Shown here piece by piece: positions 1-4,809 of a DNA stretch of 5,769 bases (the first letter of the stretch is position 1; each line of letters opens with the position of its first letter). Source of the stretch: Reyranella sp. (GTDB taxonomy: Bacteria; Pseudomonadota; Alphaproteobacteria; Reyranellales; Reyranellaceae); NCBI GenBank assembly GCA_030681635.1, contig JAUXRT010000389.1, forward strand, positions 1-5,769. Direction: 5' to 3'. The position numbers and the translations under genes were made by a program. The notes under the pieces were generated by a model, which saw nothing but the letters and a program-made list of their open reading frames with translations, did not search any database and was not told the origin of the DNA.

Positions 1-78
1 GTTTTCATCCGTGATTTCTAGCACGCCCGGGGGAATCGCTCTACGCTCGTAAAAAACAGCAAGAGCAACGAGGGCGGA

Positions 79-1698
79 ATGCAGGACGAGGGTTCGTACG
101 ATTTCATCGTCACCGGCGCTGGCTCGGCCGGCTGCGCCGTCGCGGGCCGCCTGAGCGAGGACGGCCGCTTCCGCGTGCTGTTGCTCGAGGCCGGGCCGAA
201 GGACTCCTATCCCTGGATCCACGTGCCGCTCGGCTATCACAAGACCTTCAACAATCCGAAAGTGAACTGGATGTTCGATTCGGAGCCCGAACCCGAACTC
301 AACGGCCGCGTCATGTATCAGCCGCGCGGCAAGGTGCTGGGCGGCACCAGCTCGATCAACGGCATGGTTTATATGCGCGGCAATGCCGCCGACTATGATG
401 AGTGGCGGCAGCGCGGCTGCGAGGGCTGGGACTACGAGTCGGTGCTGCCCTACTTCAAGCGTGCCGAGGACAATGAACGCGGCGGCAACGACTTCCACGG
501 CACCGGCGGGCCGCTGAAGGTGCAGGACCATGCGTGGAAGCCGACCCTCGCCAAGGCGCTGCACGATGCCGCGCTCGAAGCCGGTATCCCGGAAAATCCC
601 GACTTCAACGGCGCCAACCAGGAAGGCGTCGGCTACTACCAGACCACGATCAACAACGCGCGCCGCTGGTCGAGCGCGCGGGCCTATCTCAAGGATGCCA
701 AGCAGCGCAAGAACCTCACGATCGCCACGTCGGCGCACGCCACCCGGGTGCTGATCGAGAACGGCCGCGCCGTCGGCGTCGAGTACCGCACGCCGGCCGG
801 CCTGCAGGTCGCGAAGGCCAGCCGCGAGGTCAGCGTCTCGGGCGGCGTCAACGGATCGCCGCAGCTCCTGATGCTGTCCGGCCAAGGCCCCGCGGCACAC
901 CTGCAGCAGCACGGCATCGCGGTCGTGAAGGACATGCCGGGCGTCGGCAGCCACCTGCACGATCACTTCAACACCTACATCGCCTACAAATGCAGCCAGC
1001 CCGTCACCATGAACGACCTGGCGAACAGCCTGCCGCGGCGCATCCTGGCCGGCATGATGTACGCCTTCGGTCGCACCGGGCCGCTCGCCTCGATGGGGCT
1101 CTTCGTCGGCGCCATGGTGCGCAGCGACAAGCGGTTCGAGCGCCCCGACCTGCAGATCAACATGTTCGCCTGGGCAGTCAAGGAACGTAACCGCCACGGC
1201 GTGGTCGCCCAGCCCTTCTCCGCCTTCGGCCTCTCGCCGGTGCATCTCCGCCCCGACGGCCGGGGCACGGTGCGGCTGAAATCGGCCGATCCGCTGGCGG
1301 CGCCCGAGATCCGCTTCAACTTCCTGAAGACCGCCAACGACTGGGACGCCATGCTGAAAGGCATGGCGATCTGCCGGGAGATCGGCCGGCAGGCGGCCCT
1401 AAAACCGTTCGTGGTCGAGGAAATCCTGCCGGGCCCCACGGTGACCGAGGAAAGCGCGCTGCGCGATTACCTGCGCGAGACCGGTGTTTCCAACCTGCAT
1501 CCGGTCGGGACCTGCCGCATGGGCCACGGCAGCGACGACGTCGTCGATCCGCAGCTCCGCGTCCACGGCATCGGCGCGCTCCGCATCGCCGATGCCTCGA
1601 TCATGCCGTCCATCGTCGCCGGCAACACCAACGCGCCTTCGATCATGATCGGCGAGAAGTGCGCCGACATGGTGCGCGCGGCGGCGCAGTCAGCCTAG
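79..1698 (+). CDS. GMC family FAD-dependent oxidoreductase (choline/alcohol dehydrogenase-like)
   Basis: A 539-residue flavoprotein, the usual length for bacterial GMC dehydrogenases. Members oxidise an alcohol group to an aldehyde using FAD. The substrate cannot be read here; the choline dehydrogenase label is a family resemblance only. Seen: an N-terminal FAD-binding GAGSAG motif (residues 13-18) with Glu37 at the end of the second strand; GMC signature 1 complete at 84-107 (GKVLGGTSS onward); a signature 2 region at 255-271 that departs from consensus (SGQGP instead of SGIGP or SGVGP); and a C-terminal HPVGTCRMG with His474 and a GNTNAPS with Asn518. The 44-residue His-Asn spacing equals that of the choline oxidase catalytic pair. 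No signal peptide or membrane helix is visible, so it is probably cytoplasmic. The ATG at 79 is preceded by GAGGG (70-74), with a short 4-nt spacer. The stop lies inside CCTAGG, shared with the convergent gene. Confidence 0.95.
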   Translation: MQDEGSYDFIVTGAGSAGCAVAGRLSEDGRFRVLLLEAGPKDSYPWIHVPLGYHKTFNNPKVNWMFDSEPEPELNGRVMYQPRGKVLGGTSSINGMVYMRGNAADYDEWRQRGCEGWDYESVLPYFKRAEDNERGGNDFHGTGGPLKVQDHAWKPTLAKALHDAALEAGIPENPDFNGANQEGVGYYQTTINNARRWSSARAYLKDAKQRKNLTIATSAHATRVLIENGRAVGVEYRTPAGLQVAKASREVSVSGGVNGSPQLLMLSGQGPAAHLQQHGIAVVKDMPGVGSHLHDHFNTYIAYKCSQPVTMNDLANSLPRRILAGMMYAFGRTGPLASMGLFVGAMVRSDKRFERPDLQINMFAWAVKERNRHGVVAQPFSAFGLSPVHLRPDGRGTVRLKSADPLAAPEIRFNFLKTANDWDAMLKGMAICREIGRQAALKPFVVEEILPGPTVTEESALRDYLRETGVSNLHPVGTCRMGHGSDDVVDPQLRVHGIGALRIADASIMPSIVAGNTNAPSIMIGEKCADMVRAAAQSA

Positions 1699-1699
1699 G
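1694..1699. other. Shared stop-codon palindrome CCTAGG
   Basis: The GMC gene (plus) stops with TAG at 1696-1698 and the DUF2141 gene (minus) stops with TAG read from 1697 to 1695, so both use one CTAG. No intergenic space remains for an intrinsic terminator, and I see no GC hairpin plus T-run in either 3' end. Confidence 0.9.
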
Positions 1700-2138
1700 G
1701 ATAGGTGATCGTCGCCGGCCAGCTCGTGGCCCCGCCCGCGTAAGTGTAGGCGGCGGCGTTGAAGGCCGGCGGACCCATGCTGCCCTTGGCATCGCGCGAG
1801 AAGCCGTAGCCTTCCTCGGGCTGGCCGAAGAAGCCGGTCCGCATCTTGGTCTCGCCCTTCTCGGCGTGGAAGAACGCCACGGCGTAAACGCCGGGGGCCA
1901 CGTCGGTGAAGGTGCAGGTCGCGTGCTGGCCGGAGATCGGCGCCACCACACCCTTGAATTCCTGGCCGCTCTTGGGGAAGGTCGCGGCCGAGTTGTAGAG
2001 GCCGCAGCGCACGTCGCCGTTGTTGTTGCGCAGCCCGCTCACCTGAACGGAGATGGAATTGCCCTGCTGGGCCTGGGCGGCCGCAACGCTGAAGCCTGCC
2101 GCCACAACGAGCGCACAGCCGAATTTCACGAACGTCAT
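1695..2138 (-). CDS. Exported DUF2141 domain protein
   Basis: A 147-residue protein, the normal size for DUF2141, a periplasmic beta-rich family with no assigned biochemical role. Residues 1-23 form a signal peptide (hydrophobic stretch 8-20, likely AQA cleavage before Gln24). The domain follows: VSGLRNNNGDVRCGLYN near 33-49, the PGVYAVAFFH strand near 82-91, and the diagnostic FFGQPEEGYGFS at 103-114 with GPPAF shortly after. The family usually has an Asp/Asn-rich DENGNGKLDTN-type turn before FFG; here that stretch is HAEKGETKMRTG, which lacks those acidic and amide residues. Two cysteines (45 and 75) could pair in the periplasm. The ATG at 2138 has a strong AGGGGGAG (2144-2151) upstream. 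It is the last gene of a same-strand cluster, 29 nt after the 86-residue gene. It ends in the same CTAG as the GMC gene. Confidence 0.9.
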   Translation of the reverse strand: MTFVKFGCALVVAAGFSVAAAQAQQGNSISVQVSGLRNNNGDVRCGLYNSAATFPKSGQEFKGVVAPISGQHATCTFTDVAPGVYAVAFFHAEKGETKMRTGFFGQPEEGYGFSRDAKGSMGPPAFNAAAYTYAGGATSWPATITYP

Positions 2139-2143
2139 TTGAT

Positions 2144-2151
2144 CTCCCCCT
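2144..2151 (-). promoter_or_regulatory. Shine-Dalgarno for the DUF2141 gene
   Basis: Read on the minus strand the bases are AGGGGGAG, five nucleotides before the ATG at 2138. This supports that start and suggests independent, efficient initiation rather than dependence on the gene upstream. Confidence 0.7.
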
Positions 2152-2167
2152 TCATGCTGCTCCTAAA

Positions 2168-2428
2168 TCAAGAGCGAGGCCCCAGCAGCTTGAGGCCATC
2201 GACAGTGAGCGTGACCGACGTGGCCGGATCGCCGTCGGAGCGCAGCCAGCCCTTGCCGACCGCAAGCCGGATCGCGGCTTCGACAGCATCCGTGTTCGCC
2301 GTCGCCAGCTTGCGCTGAAGCTTGTCGACGTGCGTCCAGGTGGGCGGCGGTCTCTTTCCCGTGAGTTCGTGCACGGCCGTCAGCAGGGCGGACATGAACT
2401 GCGCGGCGTTGGGCGGCGTTGCGACCAT
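2168..2428 (-). CDS. Small hypothetical protein with a winged-helix-like fold
   Basis: An 86-residue protein that I do not recognise as a named family. It has no signal peptide or membrane segment. The pattern suggests a small winged helix: a helix at about 7-22, a basic helix around 32-42 (WTHVDKLQRKLA), a helix at 46-58 (TDAVEAAIRLAVGKG) running into GWLR, then a turn (SDGDPATS) and the strand VTLTVDGLKLL. The order 'helix, GWL, gap, xLTxxG' is typical of winged-helix wings, so DNA or protein binding is possible, but this is inference. The start at 2428 lies 16 nt after the lipoprotein stop and has no purine-rich Shine-Dalgarno; a TATACT hexamer sits just upstream instead. Its stop is 29 nt before the DUF2141 start. 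Composition and codon use look like the neighbours. Confidence 0.75.
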   Translation of the reverse strand: MVATPPNAAQFMSALLTAVHELTGKRPPPTWTHVDKLQRKLATANTDAVEAAIRLAVGKGWLRSDGDPATSVTLTVDGLKLLGPRS

Positions 2429-2434
2429 GCCGGG

Positions 2435-2440
2435 AGTATA
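2435..2440 (-). promoter_or_regulatory. Candidate -10 element (TATACT) for a leaderless start
   Basis: On the minus strand TATACT matches five of six bases of the TATAAT consensus and ends 6 nt before the ATG at 2428, so transcription would begin at or next to the start codon. No convincing -35 hexamer is seen at 16-18 nt spacing. It overlaps the gap after the lipoprotein stop codon. Confidence 0.3.
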
Positions 2441-2444
2441 GGCC

Positions 2445-2987
2445 TCAGCCGGGCGTGCAGGGAAACACCTTCATCTCGGGCCCGAAATCGTAGGGCGACG
2501 GCACCTGCGCGAGGGAGGTGACCTGGGTCGTCAACGACCAGGCGAAGGCGCGCTCGTGTCGGGAACAGAACTCGGCATCCTGGATGGGACGGCCCGCCGT
2601 CCGGTTGGCGATCTCGGTCACCAGGACGTCGATGTTGAAACGCTTGCGCCCGGCCAGGCTCTTCAGCTCGGCGGCGTTGGTGGCCAGGTCCGGACTGAAC
2701 TTGTCGATGAAGGCCCGGTACTGCTCGGTAAGGCGGCGGGACCCGTCTGCCGATTTGCAGGAAAGGACCCCGACGGCGAGCTGCTGCTGAACGCTGCGGA
2801 CGCGATAGGTTCCAAGATCGGCGGTGTCGTAGCAGACGGCCCGGAGATTGGCCGGCGCCGGGGTTGCAGCCGTGGCGGCCTGATAATTGGGGGCCGGGGC
2901 GCTGGCGGTGGGTGCCCTGGCGGCGCAGGCGGCGAGCGCCATTCCCAATCCGACGACAAGTGACGCGTACGCTGACTGTTTGACCAT
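2445..2987 (-). CDS. Putative lipoprotein, cysteine-rich, unknown function
   Basis: A 180-residue predicted lipoprotein. Residues 1-20 form a signal peptide (Lys3, hydrophobic 8-20) ending in the lipobox LAAC, so Cys21 would be lipidated and the protein anchored in a membrane facing the periplasm. A low-complexity Ala/Pro/Thr linker (22-47) leads to a mostly helical domain at about 48-177 with four further cysteines (52, 77, 141, 177) that could form two disulfides. The core runs RVRSVQQQLAVGVLSC, then YRAFIDKF, then LVTEIANRTA and FCSRH. It resembles unnamed exported proteins of alphaproteobacteria, but I cannot give a family name. The same frame continues 90 codons upstream to 3257. I chose the ATG at 2987 because of the AGGAG 7 nt before it and the perfect lipoprotein signal; the longer version would also overlap the divergent S51 gene. 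It is the first gene of the three-gene minus-strand cluster. Confidence 0.82.
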   Translation of the reverse strand: MVKQSAYASLVVGLGMALAACAARAPTASAPAPNYQAATAATPAPANLRAVCYDTADLGTYRVRSVQQQLAVGVLSCKSADGSRRLTEQYRAFIDKFSPDLATNAAELKSLAGRKRFNIDVLVTEIANRTAGRPIQDAEFCSRHERAFAWSLTTQVTSLAQVPSPYDFGPEMKVFPCTPG

Positions 2988-2994
2988 TGAGGTA

Positions 2995-2999
2995 CTCCT
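2995..2999 (-). promoter_or_regulatory. Shine-Dalgarno that fixes the lipoprotein start
   Basis: The minus strand reads AGGAG seven nucleotides upstream of the ATG at 2987. This spacing and the lipobox 20 codons later decide this start over the longer in-frame options reaching to 3257. Confidence 0.75.
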
Positions 3000-3053
3000 G
3001 ACCGAGCGGCAACGCTGGCCGGCGTCCTTCGTTCCAAACCTCCGTGCTTGCGG

Positions 3054-3059
3054 TAAACT
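3054..3059 (+). promoter_or_regulatory. Candidate -10 element (TAAACT) before the S51 peptidase
   Basis: TAAACT fits a TANNNT-type -10 and ends 7 nt before the ATG at 3067, which would place the transcript start at the start codon. A weak TTCCAA lies 16 nt further upstream. The lack of a good Shine-Dalgarno before 3067 (only GAAAGCG) fits a leaderless message, but four of six consensus bases is weak evidence. Confidence 0.25.
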
Positions 3060-3066
3060 GAAAGCG

Positions 3067-3891
3067 ATGATCCGCCGTCGTGCCCTGCTCGCAGTGCCCC
3101 TTGCCCTTCCGGCCTGGACTGGCCGTGCCGCCGACGCGAAATCATCCGGCCCGGCCAACGGCACGCTGCTGATCGTGGGCGGCGGCGACAACAGCGCGGC
3201 GGTCATCGCGGCCGCGCAGCGCCATGCCGGCGGCGCTGGCGCGCGCTGGATCGTCATCCCGACGGCGCAGAGCGATCAAAACCTCTCCGCCAAGTCGAAG
3301 GTGCCGCGGTTCATCGCCGAGCACGGCGCCTTCACCACCTTGCATGCACGCGATCCCGCCGTCGCCAACAGCGAGGCCTTCGTCGCCCCGATGACGACCG
3401 CGACCGCCGTCTGGATCGAGGGCGGGCGGCAATGGCGGCTGGCGGATACCTACGGCGGCACCCGGACCGAGCAGGCGTTGCACGAGCTGCTGGCGCGTGG
3501 CGGCCTGGTTGCCGGCTCGTCGGCCGGGGCCAGCATCATGGGGTCCTATCTCGTTCGCGGCGCGCCTTCCGGCCGCGAGGTGCTGATGTCGCCCGGCCAC
3601 GAGCGCGGCTTCGGCTTCCTGCGCAATGTCGCGATCGACCAGCATATCGGCGCGCGCCGTCGCGAAGCCGATCTGGCGCGGCTCGTCGCTGTGCATCCGG
3701 AAATCCTGGGCATTGGCATCGACGAGGGCACCGCCATCCTCGTCCAGCGCAACGTCTTCACCGTGGTCGGACCCGGCATCGTGGCCATCACCGACGGCGC
3801 GACCCACGACGGCCGCCCCTACTATGTGTTGAGGCAGGGCGCCCGCTTCAACCTCGCGACCTGGTCGGTGCTCCCTGGATCGCCGGGTTGA
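3067..3891 (+). CDS. Exported cyanophycinase-like peptidase (family S51)
   Basis: A 274-residue peptidase S51 protein. Cyanophycinases release Asp-Arg dipeptides from the storage polymer cyanophycin; relatives cleave other Asp peptides. Seen: a twin-arginine-like signal (IRRRALLAV, then ALPAW and GRAADA, cleavage around 21-24), suggesting export; LLIVGGGDN at 34-42; IEGGRQWRL with Gln122; the nucleophile elbow GSSAG with Ser152; DQH at 191-193 with His193; and GIGIDEGTA with Glu220. Ser152, His193 and Glu220 are spaced like the Ser-His-Glu set I recall from Synechocystis CphB. Arg197 and Arg199 match substrate-side arginines, but the third CphB arginine of this group appears to be Asp202 here. 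True cyanophycin specificity is therefore doubtful, and no cyanophycin synthetase is in view. The frame extends upstream to 2887, but that part would lie opposite the lipoprotein gene, and the signal peptide begins at 3067. The last 44 nt overlap the convergent DUF2786 gene. Confidence 0.88.
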   Translation: MIRRRALLAVPLALPAWTGRAADAKSSGPANGTLLIVGGGDNSAAVIAAAQRHAGGAGARWIVIPTAQSDQNLSAKSKVPRFIAEHGAFTTLHARDPAVANSEAFVAPMTTATAVWIEGGRQWRLADTYGGTRTEQALHELLARGGLVAGSSAGASIMGSYLVRGAPSGREVLMSPGHERGFGFLRNVAIDQHIGARRREADLARLVAVHPEILGIGIDEGTAILVQRNVFTVVGPGIVAITDGATHDGRPYYVLRQGARFNLATWSVLPGSPG

Positions 3892-4570
3892 CCGCGAAAG
3901 ACTCGCCTGCTTCGCCGCCGGCGTCGTAGGCCATCGGCGACACCATCCGGCTGGTCCGGGAAACGGTCCGGAGCTTCAGGTCGAGTTTCTCGAGTTCGCT
4001 GTCGACGACCGCCGCCTTGAGGACGACGAGGCCACGGCCGGTGCTGTTGTTCACCTGGTCCCGCCCTGCCTTCATCGCCATGAGCTTGTCGGCGATGGAG
4101 GCGACCATGCCCAGGGCAAAGGACGCATTGGCCAGGTGCCGCTCCTGGTGCCGGAAGCGCTGATAGTCCGATGAGGTCTTGTAGCGGCCAAGCTCGGAGC
4201 GGACGGCGGTGTCGATCACTTCGGTCAGGTAATGCGCCACTTCGACATCGGCACGCAGGCCGAAGAAGACGTATCGCCCCTCGCCTGCCCGGTCCTTCTC
4301 GCGCCAGACGCGGCAATCGCAGAACTCGGCGATCGCACCGATGCAATCGTCGAGCGGGATGCGCTTCTTGCGATGGGTCTCGTATTCGCGCCGCTCGCAG
4401 GGCGCCTCGCGGATTTCTATGTCGGTCAGCGACAGGTCGTGACGATCGAGCAGCTCCGCGACCTTCTCGGCCGCCGCCAGCGCCTCGCCTTCGGTGCAGC
4501 CGTTGTCGATGGTCTTGGCGCGAAGCCCCTGGATGCGCGTCCGAAGCTTGTCGAACGCGTCAGCCGTCAC
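3848..4570 (-). CDS. DUF2786 domain protein
   Basis: A 240-residue protein with an N-terminal DUF2786 domain at about 5-48 (LRTRIQGLRAKT, then the EGEALAAAEKVAELLDRHDLS helix pair). A longer C-terminal region of the kind that usually accompanies it ends in a Gly-rich AYDAGGEAGESFAVNPAIQG pattern. The family occurs in bacterial chromosomes and phages; its function is unknown. The protein is charged and soluble, with cysteines at 25, 59, 76, 85 and 87 that show no clear metal-site spacing. I chose the GTG at 4570: it overlaps the upstream stop in GTGA, has AGGAA (4580-4584) at a 9-nt spacing, and places the domain right at the N-terminus. An in-frame ATG at 4699 would run deep into the membrane-protein gene and adds an Arg/Gly/Pro-rich, shadow-like sequence. 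It is the third gene of the prfB unit, and its 3' end overlaps the S51 gene on the other strand. Confidence 0.85.
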   Translation of the reverse strand: MTADAFDKLRTRIQGLRAKTIDNGCTEGEALAAAEKVAELLDRHDLSLTDIEIREAPCERREYETHRKKRIPLDDCIGAIAEFCDCRVWREKDRAGEGRYVFFGLRADVEVAHYLTEVIDTAVRSELGRYKTSSDYQRFRHQERHLANASFALGMVASIADKLMAMKAGRDQVNNSTGRGLVVLKAAVVDSELEKLDLKLRTVSRTSRMVSPMAYDAGGEAGESFAVNPAIQGAPTRSRG

Positions 4571-4809
4571 TTGGCGCGGTTCCTGTAGCCCTGGATGAGG
4601 GCGAACGCGACGCCGAGGGCGAGGCCCGGAAGCACCGAGTAAATGGCGATGCCCGCCGCCCCCATCTCGCAGCCACCCGAATCGCCCGGCGTGCCGCAAC
4701 TGGAATCGAAGATGTGCGCGGCGGTCAGAACGATGAAGAACATCGCCACCGGCACCACGATCATGCCGGCCAATCCGAAAGCGAACGACCTGACGATGAG
4801 CTTGAGCAC
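4567..4809 (-). CDS. Small two-helix membrane protein, unknown function
   Basis: An 80-residue protein not recognised as any named family. Two hydrophobic helices are clear, at about 9-31 (FAFGLAGMIVVPVAMFFIV onward) and 50-72 (GAAGIAIYSVLPGLALGVA onward). They are joined by a polar loop, SSCGTPGDSGGC, with Cys38 and Cys47. Positive residues at both ends (Lys3, Arg7; Arg76, Arg78, Lys80) predict both termini in the cytoplasm and the loop in the periplasm, where the two cysteines could pair. The start is a GTG at 4809 that shares one base with the prfB stop (TAGTG); only a weak AAGG (4820-4823) precedes it, so translation probably depends on ribosomes finishing prfB. Its stop overlaps the next start in GTGA. 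Hydrophobicity and the exact junctions at both ends support a real gene. Confidence 0.78.
   Translation of the reverse strand: MLKLIVRSFAFGLAGMIVVPVAMFFIVLTAAHIFDSSCGTPGDSGGCEMGAAGIAIYSVLPGLALGVAFALIQGYRNRAK
4580..4584 (-). promoter_or_regulatory. Shine-Dalgarno for the DUF2786 GTG start
   Basis: AGGAA on the minus strand, 9 nt before the GTG at 4570 and inside the last codons of the membrane-protein gene. It supports initiation at the GTGA overlap rather than at the upstream in-frame ATG. Confidence 0.6.

Larger units (their letters stand above)
2988..3066. promoter_or_regulatory. Divergent intergenic region
   Basis: These 79 nt separate the lipoprotein start (minus) from the S51 peptidase start (plus), so both promoters must lie here or within the neighbouring coding sequence. 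I see no clear -35/-10 pair for the minus direction and no inverted repeat that would mark an operator. For the plus direction there is one weak TAAACT hexamer at 3054-3059. Confidence 0.5.

Noticed and set aside
1..21. Possible tail of an upstream gene (frame 1 reads VFIRDF then TAG)
   Set aside because: Six codons cannot be distinguished from chance. The first 78 nt otherwise show only the GMC ribosome site and no clear promoter.
534..1190. 218-residue plus-strand open frame inside the GMC gene
   Set aside because: Arg/Pro/Gln-rich composition typical of an out-of-frame reading of GC-rich DNA, fully inside a gene with clear catalytic motifs.
1659..2318. 219-residue plus-strand open frame opposite the DUF2141 and 86-residue genes
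   Set aside because: It lies antisense to genes with a signal peptide, good ribosome site and family motifs. Its own sequence has no recognisable domain.
2402..2420. Near-tandem GGGCGGCGTT repeat
   Set aside because: Two copies only, inside the first codons of the 86-residue gene; explained by GC-rich coding sequence.
2380..3012. 210-residue minus-strand frame overlapping the lipoprotein gene
   Set aside because: Arg/Pro/Gly-rich out-of-frame reading of the lipoprotein gene; no domain or signal.
2887..3066. 60-codon upstream extension of the S51 peptidase
   Set aside because: It would run opposite the lipoprotein N-terminus and bury the arginine-rich signal peptide that begins at 3067.
3142..3807. 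221-residue minus-strand open frame opposite the S51 gene
   Set aside because: Complement of a well-supported peptidase; composition (Arg, Asp, Gly, Ala) is that of a shadow frame.
3911..3926. Palindromic GCCGCCGGCG-like stretch as a terminator for the S51 gene
   Set aside because: It lies within the DUF2786 coding sequence, has almost no loop and no following T-run; such short GC palindromes are common here.
4571..4699. 43-codon upstream extension of the DUF2786 protein to an ATG
   Set aside because: It overlaps the membrane-protein gene out of frame, reads as Arg/Gly/Pro-rich noise, and the GTG at 4570 has a good ribosome site and an overlap start.
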